A stretch of 64,000 nucleotides of DNA from an uncultured Porphyromonadaceae bacterium (GCA_945916235.1 CAMEGQ010000001.1:1-64000), one strand, 5' to 3'. Numbered from the stretch's first letter, positions 10,090-20,420 are shown. Notes: generated by a model not told the origin, from the sequence alone. Numbers and translations are program-made.

Positions 10090-10322
10090 ACGCGGCCCTC
10101 CCTTGCACTAAGTTGTCTGACAAATCTCATGGCCCGGTAGTGTTGGCCATCCACCTCTAAGGGGATGAACATTACTTCCTTCATTCCGTCACTGTGTACA
10201 CACTTGCCGATTGTACCGTCGGCTACCTGGATGGTGGAGATGACGGTTGCTCCACGGAACGCCTGCATGATCCGCTCACACGATGCGATGCGCTGCGCTT
10301 CGATTCTTGATTTCTTTCTCAT
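10086..10322 (-). CDS. Cassette 78-aa protein
   Basis: Near-identical to copies 3 and 4; overlaps next gene. Confidence 0.85.
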   Translation of the reverse strand: MRKKSRIEAQRIASCERIMQAFRGATVISTIQVADGTIGKCVHSDGMKEVMFIPLEVDGQHYRAMRFVRQLSAREGRV

Positions 10323-10364
10323 AATACAATATGTTTTTGGGTTGATGTTCCTATACCTATTATA

Positions 10365-10658
10365 TTACACAGCGAAGCGAGCGTAGCGGCGGCCATAGTC
10401 GGCTGCCCAGTCGTTCCTACCGAAGCGTACCTTGGAGTAGGCCATGCGGTTCCGCTCGTCGTACTTCTTCCAGTAGTCCTTCTCCTTGCGGACGATGGCG
10501 CAAGCGTATGAACCGGCATTGGTCTTGCGAAGATTCTCCCAAGCCTTCTTCCATGCCCAACGGAGGCATTCGCCAAAGGTCATGCTGTCAGAATGCTTGC
10601 GGTAGCAACGCCAAGCCATCTTAAAAATCTCGCTCTTGTTGAAGTTCTTTGCTCTCAT
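10365..10658 (-). CDS. Cassette 97-aa basic protein
   Basis: MRAKNFNKSEIFKMAWRCYRKHSDSMTFGE...; conserved in copies 3 and 4. Confidence 0.85.
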   Translation of the reverse strand: MRAKNFNKSEIFKMAWRCYRKHSDSMTFGECLRWAWKKAWENLRKTNAGSYACAIVRKEKDYWKKYDERNRMAYSKVRFGRNDWAADYGRRYARFAV

Positions 10659-10828
10659 ATCGCTAATTGTTTTGGTTTTCATGGTGCAAATGTATAAACA
10701 TGATTATTCATATCAAAACAATTAGGTAAATATGTTTATTCTATTAATATTATTTAGCATATATATGATTATTCATTTTGATATTTGATGTATATTTGCA
10801 GAGAAAAATCAAAAAACATACATATAAT

Positions 10829-11098
10829 ATGGATAGAATAAAAGAACTAATCAAAGAGAAAGGAATGACTCAAGAACAATTTGCGTCAAAACTTGGTGTT
10901 ACAAGAATATCAGTAGTAAAGACGCTTGCTGGTAATCCATCAGTAGATACACTAAGGAAAATGGCAAATGTTCTTGGCGTTCCTATGTGGCAACTATTTG
11001 CAACAAAGGATGAAGTGATTGGTGAACAATCAAACACTATCACATGCCCCAAATGCGGCGCGCGTTTCAAGCTCGAAGAGGAAACCACTAACGACTAA
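10829..11098 (+). CDS. XRE-like HTH protein with CPKCGARFKLEEE tail
   Basis: HTH GMTQEQFASKLGVTRISVVKTL; tail conserved; start chosen at MDRIKEL. Confidence 0.85.
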   Translation: MDRIKELIKEKGMTQEQFASKLGVTRISVVKTLAGNPSVDTLRKMANVLGVPMWQLFATKDEVIGEQSNTITCPKCGARFKLEEETTND

Positions 11099-11109
11099 TC
11101 CCTATCACT

Positions 11110-12360
11110 ATGTTGCGAGGCTACAAATACCGTATCTACCCAACCGAAGAGCAGCAAGTAATCCTTGCCAAGCATTTCGGCTGCGTGCGCTTTGTCTATA
11201 ACTGGGCGCTCGATACAAAGTCTCGCGCATGGAAGGAGGAACAGAAGAACCTCGGAGAGTTTGACTTGGTAAACAAGATGCAACGTGAGCTGAAGAATGA
11301 ATACGAGTGGCTGCGTGAGGTAAACTCTGGAAGCCTTTCGTATGCCATCCGCCAGATGAATGCGGCCTACCAGAACTTCTTCAAGAAAAAAGCCAAGTTC
11401 CCGAACTTCAAGAAGAAATTCGGAACGCAAAGGTTCAACTGTCCTCGTTTTAATAAGGCTGACTTCCGCCACGGACTTCTTGAAATCATGAAGTTCCGTG
11501 GTAAGAATGCCATCCGATGCAAGTTCCATCGACGTTTCTATGGTGAACTGAAGCGTGTCACCATCACTAAGGAGTGTGACGGTAGATACTACGCCTCCTG
11601 CCTGGTAGAAGACAGCTTCACGCCACTACCTCAGAAGAAGGTATTGCGTGAAACTGCCATCGGTATTGATACCGGGTTGACGCATTTCGCAACGCTGTCA
11701 ACCGGCGAAAAGATTGCTTCTCCCAAAATGTCAAAGAACGCTTCGCTGCGGATGGCTCGCTTGCAGCGTTCGCTTTCGCGAAAGAAGAAAGGCTCTTCCA
11801 ATTACGCCAAAGCAAAGCTGCGTATCGCTCGCCTACATTCCAAAGTCGCTCACCGCAGAATCGACTTCCTGCACAAACTCACATACAGACTGACTCACGA
11901 AAGCCAAGTGAGTTGCATCTGTGTAGAGGATCTGAACGTACAGGGGATGATGAAGAACCATCACCTTGCGTACAGTATAGCCGATGCCGGGCTTGGAGAG
12001 TTCTATCGCCAACTCGCCTACAAATGCGATTGGTATGGCGTAGCCTACCGAGTGATTGACCGCTTCGCTCCATCGAGCAAGCTGTGTCACCATTGCGGCC
12101 ATCGGATGAACAAAATGCCGCTATCTGTGCGGAGGTGGACGTGCCCGGAATGTGGCACCCACCATGACCGAGACATCAACGCGGCTAATAATATTAAAGA
12201 ATTTGGCCTAATGGCCCTACCCGTGCAACGCGGGGAAGTCAAGCCTGTGGAGAAGCCTCCCGTGGACGACCGTGCTACTATGCACCTAAGAAGCGATGCT
12301 CCTAAGAAGCAGGAAAAGTCTGTGAGAGCTATCTCGCAAGCCGATAAGTCTTTAGCTTAG
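11110..12360 (+). CDS. tnpB: TnpB/OrfB RNA-guided nuclease, 416 aa
   Basis: RuvC D/E/D motifs intact, zinc ribbon. Confidence 0.93.
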   Translation: MLRGYKYRIYPTEEQQVILAKHFGCVRFVYNWALDTKSRAWKEEQKNLGEFDLVNKMQRELKNEYEWLREVNSGSLSYAIRQMNAAYQNFFKKKAKFPNFKKKFGTQRFNCPRFNKADFRHGLLEIMKFRGKNAIRCKFHRRFYGELKRVTITKECDGRYYASCLVEDSFTPLPQKKVLRETAIGIDTGLTHFATLSTGEKIASPKMSKNASLRMARLQRSLSRKKKGSSNYAKAKLRIARLHSKVAHRRIDFLHKLTYRLTHESQVSCICVEDLNVQGMMKNHHLAYSIADAGLGEFYRQLAYKCDWYGVAYRVIDRFAPSSKLCHHCGHRMNKMPLSVRRWTCPECGTHHDRDINAANNIKEFGLMALPVQRGEVKPVEKPPVDDRATMHLRSDAPKKQEKSVRAISQADKSLA

Positions 12361-12371
12361 CGGTCGTTGAC
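12230..12371 (+). ncRNA. Predicted omegaRNA scaffold of tnpB copy 2 (5' limit approximate)
   Basis: Conserved tnpB 3' end plus right-end hairpin ending GTTGAC; predicted guide begins at 12372. Confidence 0.5.
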
Positions 12372-13097
12372 AAACTCTGACTCACCAGTACCGTAGCGAT
12401 GTACGCTCCTTGTCAAATCGTGCTTGGTGGCTACGTTCTCCAGCTTCTTCTCCAGCTGCTCCACGCGGTCGGCCAATCGGACTACCTGTTCAATCAGCTT
12501 GCGGTTCTCTGCCAGTAGAGCCTTCAAGGGGTCTTCAATCGCCTCTTCCGTCTTACGGCTTGATTTCGCACGCTTATTGACTACTTTCATTCGATCCTTC
12601 TTGTCCTCCGACCCCCACGATGGATCGTCAAGGAAGTGGCTCATGGGGAGATTGGTCACGCGGCAGAGGCAGAGGAAATCATCGACTGTGAAATTGTTCG
12701 CCTGTTGCTCGCTGTAGAACTTCTTGAACTTGTTGAAGCTGATATTCATTCTGGAGGCTATCTCCGTAACGGCCAGGTGCGGCTTGCAGCATCGGCCACA
12801 GGTTCGGATGTGATCGTAGTGGAACACCACGGGGCGGAACTTGGCTTCGGTGATGGCGATGGTATCGGCTGTGCGGTAGCGCTCCTCCTCGCCGTCTAAG
12901 GTGAGGAAGGCGCGGAAGGGGATGCGGAAGAGGTTGCACACCTTGACCAAATCTCGCACACGGATGGTACCCTGTGAGGTCCAGTGCTTGAAGGTGTTGA
13001 CCGGCAGGTCTAACCTGGCGCACAGCGCACGCAGCGAAAGGCCCACCACTTCGGGCAGGTGGGCTATCATCACCTTGTTGAGAGCGACTTCCTTCAT
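12357..13097 (-). CDS. Phage transcriptional regulator, 246 aa, two HTH-like repeats and coiled-coil C-terminus
   Basis: LSLRALCARLDLPVNTFKHW and TEIASRMNISFNKFKKFY; divergent from 13209 gene. Confidence 0.65.
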   Translation of the reverse strand: MKEVALNKVMIAHLPEVVGLSLRALCARLDLPVNTFKHWTSQGTIRVRDLVKVCNLFRIPFRAFLTLDGEEERYRTADTIAITEAKFRPVVFHYDHIRTCGRCCKPHLAVTEIASRMNISFNKFKKFYSEQQANNFTVDDFLCLCRVTNLPMSHFLDDPSWGSEDKKDRMKVVNKRAKSSRKTEEAIEDPLKALLAENRKLIEQVVRLADRVEQLEKKLENVATKHDLTRSVHRYGTGESEFVNDR

Positions 13098-13130
13098 CTT
13101 TAAATCCTCCTTGAAAATCTATATTTCGTT

Positions 13131-13151
13131 AAATATTTCGTGATTTCGCAC
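13131..13151 (-). promoter_or_regulatory. Operator-like site GTGCGAAATCACGAAATATTT
   Basis: Core CGAAATCACGAAATA also at 18774, 18806 and 39771. Confidence 0.7.
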
Positions 13152-13208
13152 GAAACTCTTGGCAGTTATGTTTATTTATCGCACATTTGCACTTCAAATA
13201 TAGTGATT

Positions 13209-13664
13209 ATGAACGGACAAGTAAAGGAAAAGGACGAAAAAAATGCAAAACCGATACTTTCGTATCGGTCCGCACTGCCTGCCGACCGCAAGATTCATTT
13301 TGGGTTCTGCGAGTTCCTGAAGGGGTATGGCGCCTCGTTTTACACCATGCGCGACCGCATCATCTACGGCACCTCGCCGATTGATGTCTGGGAGCTACGT
13401 GGGGTGGATGGGATGCTTCGCGACTATGCGCCAGACTATAACGGGCTGTTGTGCGAGTACTTCGATACGCTGTCGCCAGAAGAGCGTGGGCGTTTCGTGA
13501 ACTACATGATTGAGACGGGAGGCATGGGCCGGACCAGCTGCTACGCCCGTTTCAGAACCTTTAATTTTGCCCCGTGGGAGATGCGCGGCCTCTTGGCCTT
13601 GGAGCAGCTCTATTTGGAGAGGCTGAAGGGCGAGGCTGAACCGCAAGAAAACGCCCCGGCCTAA
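13209..13664 (+). CDS. Hypothetical protein, about 151 aa
   Basis: ORF; start MNGQVKEKDEKN downstream of TTTGC promoter element. Confidence 0.6.
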   Translation: MNGQVKEKDEKNAKPILSYRSALPADRKIHFGFCEFLKGYGASFYTMRDRIIYGTSPIDVWELRGVDGMLRDYAPDYNGLLCEYFDTLSPEERGRFVNYMIETGGMGRTSCYARFRTFNFAPWEMRGLLALEQLYLERLKGEAEPQENAPA

Positions 13665-13738
13665 GCCGAGGGCGATGACTGTGGCGCCACAAGGCGGCCC
13701 AATCATTATAAATTATAAATTGTAAATTAGAAACAGGT

Positions 13739-14371
13739 ATGACGATAGATTTTACACACTCCGAATGGGAGGCCAGCACGATGCCTGATGGGTCGGTGAT
13801 GGTGACATTTAAGGAAGGCCAGACCTACGTGGTGAAGAACGATGGCGTGACGGGCTACGACTTTGTGGTGCCCTACTTGGAAGAGATTCGCCGACACTAT
13901 CCGGGACATATCGAGGCAGCTGACATGTTGCTTAACCGCATGCTGGGCGACCAGTATATCTATATCCAGAAGAACAAACGGGTTTATGAGTCCTACCTGG
14001 CGGTGGTGAGTCTGAACTGCGCTTTCGGCAACTTGGACCATCAGGCCGACCGCGAGAGTACGGGCAACTACCATCCTGAGTTTTCGGGCTGTCCCTTCCG
14101 CGCCTTATGCCCCTTTAACGGTTACGCCACACGCAATGCAGGCAAGCGCACCGTCTGCTGCAACCCCTACTATGAAACGGGTCTGTCGAAGCGTGAGCTG
14201 GATATTGCTTACCGCTTGATCAACTCAGAGATGAGCGTGGCCGAGATAGCCGCTACGTGCAACATCAGCACCGGCCATTGCAAGGCGGTGTGTAACGACA
14301 TCTACAAGCACTTCGGCATCAACTCGCGCCAAGAGCTGATTCAACGCCTGAAGAATAAACGGATATTCTAA
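13739..14371 (+). CDS. LuxR-type HTH protein, 210 aa
   Basis: C-terminal SEMSVAEIAATCNISTGHCKAVCNDIYKHFGINSRQEL. Confidence 0.65.
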   Translation: MTIDFTHSEWEASTMPDGSVMVTFKEGQTYVVKNDGVTGYDFVVPYLEEIRRHYPGHIEAADMLLNRMLGDQYIYIQKNKRVYESYLAVVSLNCAFGNLDHQADRESTGNYHPEFSGCPFRALCPFNGYATRNAGKRTVCCNPYYETGLSKRELDIAYRLINSEMSVAEIAATCNISTGHCKAVCNDIYKHFGINSRQELIQRLKNKRIF

Positions 14372-14437
14372 TCCCCATCGAAAAGACTCATCACTAATCT
14401 CTCACACGAAATACTCATCACTAAATCCCCCCTCACC

Positions 14438-17400
14438 ATGTTATCCGAAGAGACCATCCGACAACTCAACCTGGTGCCACTGACCGACGTCATGGAGCAC
14501 CTGGGACACTCCATCGTGCGCAAGACCAAGAAGGCTGCGTTCTACCTCTGTCCGTTTCATGCCGAGACGGATGCCAGCTTCAAGGTGGATTTCCCTGGGT
14601 GTGCCAAGGATGGGGGATTGCCGGGGTTCCACTGCTTTGCATGCGGCAACGAGAATCCGCAGAGCAACGGCCGCGGGGCGATGATGCTCTATGCGGCGCT
14701 GGAGGGATTGGACCTGAAGAAGGGTGAGGAGTTTAATAAGGTGGTCAATGCGCTGGCAAGGATTGGAAATATCACCATCGACGGAGACAACAAGAACGGC
14801 TTCTTTCACCGGGCGCACCAGGCGGAGCATCCGGTGGAGGAGATTCAGTATGTCTATAAGGAGGGCTTTACGAGGGACGAGCTGCGTGCCTTGGGGTGCA
14901 GCATGACGCAGCGCTTCATGCCCGACCTTTCGGCCCATGAGCCGACCGAAGAGGCAGTGATGGGTGCCGACGGTAAGCCGTTGATGCGGTGCGCTTGGGG
15001 TGAGGAGTTTGACGCTAAGATGCTGACCGAACGCTTCAACCTGCGGGCCGTGGAGCAATACACCACCGAACAGCGTGGCGGGAAGAGCTTTGTGGTGAAG
15101 GCGACCGACACCTATCCCGTCTTCGCCTTCGTTTATCAGGATGAAAAGGGGTGGTGGAGCCGCAAGTATGAGCCGCTGTTCCGCCCCGAAGTGGGGAAGG
15201 ATGGCAAGATGGGGCCCAACTATAAATTTACTTGGTGGTATGAGAAGGGCCGCAAGCGCGACTTGGAGCTGTCGCGGATGATCTATGGCGATAACGACGT
15301 GATGGAGGCGCTGGCTACGGGTAAGGTGAAGAGCTGCGACGAGCGAAGACCTGTGATTGAGGTGAAGGAGCGGAGCGGCAAGGATGTGAACACGGTGCGC
15401 AAGTTTGATCGCCTGGTGCTGTGCAGCGGTCCGAGGGATGCTATCAACGTCTATTTTCACAGCAACGCGCACGTCTGCTGGCCGCACAGCGAGGCGGTTC
15501 CCGTCAGCCGTGAACAGGTGAAGAAGCTGCGCAGCATCGCAGCGGAGGTGATTGTGCTCTACGACATCGACCGCACCGGCATCGAGCAGGCCAACCGCCT
15601 GACGCTCGACTGCCTGGAGCTGAAGACGCTCTACCTGCCTGCCGACCTCCAGCTTCGCCGCAGCCAGCGCACGGGGAAGCCCTGCAAGGATGCGGAGGAG
15701 TACTTCAACTGCTACCCCGATGTGCTGAAGGAGAACAAGCGCACACAGGGGATTAACGAACACTTCGCTTCGCTGCTGAAGAGTGCCAAGGAGAAGATGT
15801 TCTGGAAGGCCATCAACCATCGCCATAAAAACGAGTGGGGCGAGGAGGAGCAGGTCTATAAGTACACCCTCTTGGTGGATAGGATGTGCCAGTTCTTAGC
15901 TGCCAGCGGGATGCACCGCTACCGCAAGGATGACACCACCCGCTTTGTCTATGTGTCGGAAGGGTGCAAGGTAGATATTATTCCCGACCGCGACGTAGAG
16001 ACCAAGGCCAAGGAGGTGATGAAGGAGTACCTGAACAACAGCCTCTATTATGGCGACGAGGGATTGCTTAACGCCATCAGCACCTCACGCGGACTGAACG
16101 CCAAGACGCTCTCCGAAATCCCCTTGGCCGACATCGACTTCCGCAGTTACGGTGAGGGGTTCGACTACTTCTTCTTCGGCAATACGGCTGTCAGGGTGAC
16201 AGCCGACGAGGTGCGCAGCGTGCCCTACGCGCAGATGCCCTACATGGTGAACCGCAAGGCCATCCTCGACGAGGTGCACTACAGTTACGAGGACATGAGC
16301 CGTTACTTCGTCATCAAGCCCAACCCCATGATGGAGTCTATACGCAAGCAGTACAAGGCCGACATCTACCACCTGAAGGGGGAGGAGCTGCTGCGCAAGA
16401 AGCGCTGGTTCCGCCAGTACGAGGCCAGCCACCGCTATGTGCTGCAATGGAACACCCCCTTGGAGCAGTGCCCACCACTGATTCAGTGCATCTACGACAT
16501 GAGCCGTATCTATTGGCGCAAGGAGGAGGCGGGCTGCGACCTCAATCCCGAAGAGCGTCAGTTTCAGGACATGCACTTTGTCAACAAGATATTGGGATTG
16601 GGCTACATGCTCTCCCGCTTCCGCACCGACACCCGTCAGCAGATGGTGATGGTGACGGACTACTCTGTGGCCGAGGAGGGTAAATCAAGCGGTCGTAACG
16701 GTAAGTCGATGTTCACCTTCCTGCTCGACCTGGTGCGACGCAACATGTACGTCAGCGGCAAGGATTACCGCAAGAACCCCGGCGACATGGCCAAGAACTT
16801 CTGCGACTTCCAGCTGACGGTGCAATCGGCTGTGATTATTGACGACCTCGACGCAGGGGTGGATGCGGAATCTTTCTATAATAACACCTCGCGCCTATCC
16901 GTGCGCAACCTCTACGAGAACACCGTGCGCCTCTCGCCCGAAGAGACCCCGAAGATGATCATCTCCATGAACCGCCCCTTCAACCTTGCGGCACCCTCTA
17001 CGCATGGCCGCACCTGGCCCATCTTCCTCAGCGACTACTACCACGAGGATGGCATAGCCACCGACGATGAGCGCCGCACGCCCGAAACCAAGTTCGGCTA
17101 CCACATCACCAAGGGATGCAACGACGAGGAGAAGCGTCTGAATATCAACCTGCTCATCTACTGCCTGCAACTCTACTTCCAGTATATTAAGGAGAACAAG
17201 GACGTGATGCGACCGCCCATCGGCGAAGAGGCCAGCATGCGCCTGGCTTATCAGGACATCCCCGACAAGCGCTTCGTAGAGTGGGCCAACGACTACTTCC
17301 GCAACCCGTGGCGCTTTGGCCGGCCTATCTCGCTGCGTGAAATGATGCTCTCGCTGCACGACTACATGGGGGTGCGTATCACCAAGACCGAGACCTCCAC

Positions 17401-17698
17401 CAAGCTGGCTAAGTTCAAGGAGAACATGCGCAAGTATTGCCGCATCATGCGTATCTTGATTAATCCCGATGTGGTATATAGCGGCAAGGAGGACATGCGC
17501 AAGGGGGTCGTTCGCCGCCGGGCCTGGGAGACCGTCTGGGGTGAGGATGGCTACCCCGTGGAGCCACGCACACGCAGCTGCACCACCACCTCCGGAAGCC
17601 CCGACTGCTGGTACTTCTACCGCTTCGGCGACGAACCAAAGACCAGCAAGGAGGTACTATCAGCACCGGATGAAGATGAGGAACTGAAATATAGTTAG
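14438..17698 (+). CDS. Phage primase-helicase, 1086 aa
   Basis: CPFHAETDASFKV...FHCFACG zinc motif; Walker A GKSSGRNGKS; VIIDDLD. Confidence 0.82.
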   Translation: MLSEETIRQLNLVPLTDVMEHLGHSIVRKTKKAAFYLCPFHAETDASFKVDFPGCAKDGGLPGFHCFACGNENPQSNGRGAMMLYAALEGLDLKKGEEFNKVVNALARIGNITIDGDNKNGFFHRAHQAEHPVEEIQYVYKEGFTRDELRALGCSMTQRFMPDLSAHEPTEEAVMGADGKPLMRCAWGEEFDAKMLTERFNLRAVEQYTTEQRGGKSFVVKATDTYPVFAFVYQDEKGWWSRKYEPLFRPEVGKDGKMGPNYKFTWWYEKGRKRDLELSRMIYGDNDVMEALATGKVKSCDERRPVIEVKERSGKDVNTVRKFDRLVLCSGPRDAINVYFHSNAHVCWPHSEAVPVSREQVKKLRSIAAEVIVLYDIDRTGIEQANRLTLDCLELKTLYLPADLQLRRSQRTGKPCKDAEEYFNCYPDVLKENKRTQGINEHFASLLKSAKEKMFWKAINHRHKNEWGEEEQVYKYTLLVDRMCQFLAASGMHRYRKDDTTRFVYVSEGCKVDIIPDRDVETKAKEVMKEYLNNSLYYGDEGLLNAISTSRGLNAKTLSEIPLADIDFRSYGEGFDYFFFGNTAVRVTADEVRSVPYAQMPYMVNRKAILDEVHYSYEDMSRYFVIKPNPMMESIRKQYKADIYHLKGEELLRKKRWFRQYEASHRYVLQWNTPLEQCPPLIQCIYDMSRIYWRKEEAGCDLNPEERQFQDMHFVNKILGLGYMLSRFRTDTRQQMVMVTDYSVAEEGKSSGRNGKSMFTFLLDLVRRNMYVSGKDYRKNPGDMAKNFCDFQLTVQSAVIIDDLDAGVDAESFYNNTSRLSVRNLYENTVRLSPEETPKMIISMNRPFNLAAPSTHGRTWPIFLSDYYHEDGIATDDERRTPETKFGYHITKGCNDEEKRLNINLLIYCLQLYFQYIKENKDVMRPPIGEEASMRLAYQDIPDKRFVEWANDYFRNPWRFGRPISLREMMLSLHDYMGVRITKTETSTKLAKFKENMRKYCRIMRILINPDVVYSGKEDMRKGVVRRRAWETVWGEDGYPVEPRTRSCTTTSGSPDCWYFYRFGDEPKTSKEVLSAPDEDEELKYS

Positions 17699-17715
17699 AT
17701 ATTAGTGATTAGTAT

Positions 17716-18483
17716 ATGACAATTCAACCAAATAATACTTATCTTGGCGACTGCTTGGAGCTTCTTAACGGATGCTACGAAGGGAGTATTGATATGATAC
17801 TTTGTGATCCTCCGTATGGCACGCTCAACAAAAAGAATGAGAAGGCCGCATGGGACCAACCCATAGACCTTCAAGAACTATGGAAGCATTACAGAAGAAT
17901 ACTCAAGCCAAATGGTGTAGTGGTACTCTTTTCACAAGGTTTATATACTGCAGAACTCATGTTATCATGCAAGGATATGTGGAGATACAACTTGGTATGG
18001 GACAAATGCACCAGTACAGGCTTTCTTAATGCAAACAGGATGCCCATGCGACAGCATGAGAATATCAGCGTGTTTTACCGTAAGCAGCCCACATTCAACC
18101 CACAGATGAGAAAATGTCTGCACAGTGAACGAAACCATGGACGAGGAAAACTAAACAATACACCCAAAACAAACAGCTGTTATGGTAATTTTGGCTACAC
18201 CAATCAGGAAATTAAAGACGAGAAGTTCCCGACGAGTATTATCAGCATACCAAGGGAGCATCGTAACGGAGCGTACTATCACCCTACACAGAAACCGGTA
18301 GAATTGATGCGCTACCTGATACGAACTTATTCTAATCCAGGAGAGGTTATACTGGATAATTGTATGGGAAGTGGAACGACTTGTGTTGCTGCTATTCTCG
18401 AAGGAAGGGAGTATATAGGTATGGAGAAAGAAGAGAGTTTTTATCACATCGCCAACGAACGGATTAAATCTATTATAATATAA
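17716..18483 (+). CDS. DNA methyltransferase (DPPYGT type)
   Basis: DPPYGT and DNCMGSGTTCVAAILEGREYIGME motifs. Confidence 0.88.
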   Translation: MTIQPNNTYLGDCLELLNGCYEGSIDMILCDPPYGTLNKKNEKAAWDQPIDLQELWKHYRRILKPNGVVVLFSQGLYTAELMLSCKDMWRYNLVWDKCTSTGFLNANRMPMRQHENISVFYRKQPTFNPQMRKCLHSERNHGRGKLNNTPKTNSCYGNFGYTNQEIKDEKFPTSIISIPREHRNGAYYHPTQKPVELMRYLIRTYSNPGEVILDNCMGSGTTCVAAILEGREYIGMEKEESFYHIANERIKSIII

Positions 18484-18486
18484 GGT

Positions 18487-18708
18487 ATGGAACATAAGGT
18501 TGGAAGCGTATTTACGTACAAGAGTAAGGAGGATTCTTTGGTTGTGAAACTGCGTGTGGTAAAAGTGAGGTGGAGCCCATACCATTGCTTCGGATGTTTC
18601 TTTTGGGACAAACTCTACCCATGCGACGGGAAGAAAGCGCTTGGCGACTGCCGATGCTCACACCGTGCAGACAAAACTGATGTTATATTTAAGGAAGTCA
18701 AAGAGTAA
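18487..18708 (+). CDS. Cys-rich small protein, paralogue of 27267-27473
   Basis: Shared ME.KVGS.F and C..C.F...C...GDC..SR.DK.DVIF.EVK. Confidence 0.65.
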   Translation: MEHKVGSVFTYKSKEDSLVVKLRVVKVRWSPYHCFGCFFWDKLYPCDGKKALGDCRCSHRADKTDVIFKEVKE

Positions 18709-18773
18709 ACAATCGCCTGATTGCATTTGGAACGAACTTGTCTGTGCGAGATGCTGAAACGAAACGTTAAAAG

Positions 18774-18825
18774 TTCGAAATCACGAAATATTTAACGTTC
18801 TAAGCGTGCGAAATCACGAAATAAT
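18774..18825 (+). promoter_or_regulatory. Two operator-like sites upstream of 18859 gene
   Basis: TTCGAAATCACGAAATATTT and GTGCGAAATCACGAAATAAT. Confidence 0.75.
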
Positions 18826-18858
18826 ATTCTATATTTGCAATCGAAATCAAGAAATTGT

Positions 18859-19938
18859 ATGAAGAAAATAAATCAAATAACCCACATGGAGCCTGGTAAG
18901 CTGATACGGTTGAACATGACCGATGAGCTGAAGATGAAGATGCAGGTGGCCGACAAATGTCTTGTGGCTATCTTCATGCTGGATGCCGTGGTCATGGCAC
19001 AGGTAGAACGGCTGGTGTTCCGTGCCATGGGCATAGCCAAGCAAGAGGGACTTTTCCGCCACGAGGTGAAGAGGGATATGAATGCCATCAAGCAGATTAT
19101 AGACCGCAAACGTAGGTCGCACCAGGGGAATGCCATTGAGTGCTATGTTGATTTAATGTATATGTGGCTACCTCAGTGTAAGATGCGCTTCATGGAATAT
19201 GGAACGAGAGCGGAGGATTACTTGCTCTCTGCTTTCGTGCGGAAGTCTGGAAGCATATTGGCTAAAACAGAAGATGAGTTTGAAGCGCTTTGCGTGAAAA
19301 ATGGTTTCTCTCACCCTAAGCTGCTGGCCACGCTCTCGATGATAATAGGTCTTTGCTTTAAGGCCACCCAGATTCACGCCTTTCAGTTTGGTGAACTTCG
19401 CAAGATTTACAGCGCTTCGGAAATGCTGCTCACCATGGGCGGTAAATTGTGGTCCTACGTGGAAGATCGGATTGATAACAGCAAGGTCAACGAGCCAATC
19501 ATTAATCACGTGATGGATTTGGCTAAAGGCTTGATGGAGCGCCTATGTATAGACCGTGAGCTGGTTTTTGGCTCAGTGGATGACAAGAATATACGTGAGA
19601 GTATCGACACGATGTGCGACGAGCTGGGAGGACAGGCTTTGATGGATGTGACCGACTCAGCGCTTGTGACCATCGCGATGGAATATACCGAATTTTACCT
19701 GGCTTGCCTGCGCATGGATTTGCTTGAGGATGGTAAGGTAGATGAACGATATAAGCAAACCATATCAACCATCATCGGCCAAGAGCGAGTAGATAAACTG
19801 CTTGATGAGCTTCGCGATGTGGTTCCGATGCGTGAGGATGAGGACCTGATAGACCTTTCCCAACGCTTGCCAGATGGCGAAGCGGATAGCGCGATACGTC
19901 TGTTCAGAAGCGAAATGATGCGCAGAAGCCGTGGTTGA
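18859..19938 (+). CDS. Hypothetical phage protein, about 359 aa
   Basis: Long ORF behind operator sites and TATATTTGCAA promoter. Confidence 0.6.
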   Translation: MKKINQITHMEPGKLIRLNMTDELKMKMQVADKCLVAIFMLDAVVMAQVERLVFRAMGIAKQEGLFRHEVKRDMNAIKQIIDRKRRSHQGNAIECYVDLMYMWLPQCKMRFMEYGTRAEDYLLSAFVRKSGSILAKTEDEFEALCVKNGFSHPKLLATLSMIIGLCFKATQIHAFQFGELRKIYSASEMLLTMGGKLWSYVEDRIDNSKVNEPIINHVMDLAKGLMERLCIDRELVFGSVDDKNIRESIDTMCDELGGQALMDVTDSALVTIAMEYTEFYLACLRMDLLEDGKVDERYKQTISTIIGQERVDKLLDELRDVVPMREDEDLIDLSQRLPDGEADSAIRLFRSEMMRRSRG

Positions 19939-20109
19939 TTTTTGATTCAATGAAAATGTGAATAATCATAGTTATGTTTAATATAATATACATTACACAT
20001 ATAATTAATGTTACTATCGTAATCTAATTATCATTTTTTTGCTTCCCTCGCGCCCGTGACGGGTTATTGGAAGTTTTTTATTTGAGTTCATTGAAATATT
20101 GAATGATAA

Positions 20110-20252
20110 GCCTACTGAAGTCCATCGGCTATGGACACACGGGTGTTTAGGGATGGTGTGTATCGGTCGTGCGGTGAAGCCCGCTGAACGAAGCTAACGA
20201 CCATCTAAACGTTCGGCCTGGGATGTAGGTGGTTCGACTCCACCGGTAGGCA
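20110..20252 (+). ncRNA. tRNA-like structured RNA candidate (143 nt)
   Basis: Acceptor GCCTACT/GGTAGGC, T-arm GGTGG-TTCGACT-CCACC directly abutting it, D-like arm GTCC-ATCGGCTAT-GGAC, about 90 nt extra middle. Confidence 0.5.
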
Positions 20253-20274
20253 CAAGTTACTTTATTAAGCATAA

Positions 20275-20420
20275 GTCAACTACCTCTAAGCTAAAGACTT
20301 ATCGGCTTGTGAGATGTTCTCACAGACTTTTCCTGCTTCTTAGGAGCATCGCTTCTTAGGTGCTTGGTAGCACGGTCGTCCACGGGAGGCTTCTCCACAG
20401 GCTTGACTTCCCCGCGTTGC
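20275..20420 (-). ncRNA. Predicted omegaRNA scaffold of tnpB copy 3 (5' limit approximate)
   Basis: Conserved tnpB 3' end, GTGAGA/TCTCAC-type and TCTTTAG-loop hairpins, GTTGAC end. Confidence 0.45.

Larger units (their letters stand above)
9095..12371 (+). mobile_element. IS200/IS605-type element copy 2 (left-end hairpin, tnpA pseudogene, cassette, HTH, tnpB, right end)
   Basis: Left-end hairpin 9101-9147; right-end hairpin and GGTCGTTGAC end at 12371; homologous to copies 1, 3 and 4. Confidence 0.88.

Noticed and set aside
14441-15826. 461-aa minus-strand ORF opposite the primase
   Set aside because: Antisense shadow ORF; composition and lack of recognisable motifs; sense primase well supported
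20040-20070. cccgtgacggg as a terminator
   Set aside because: Only a 4-bp stem with 3-nt loop; too weak
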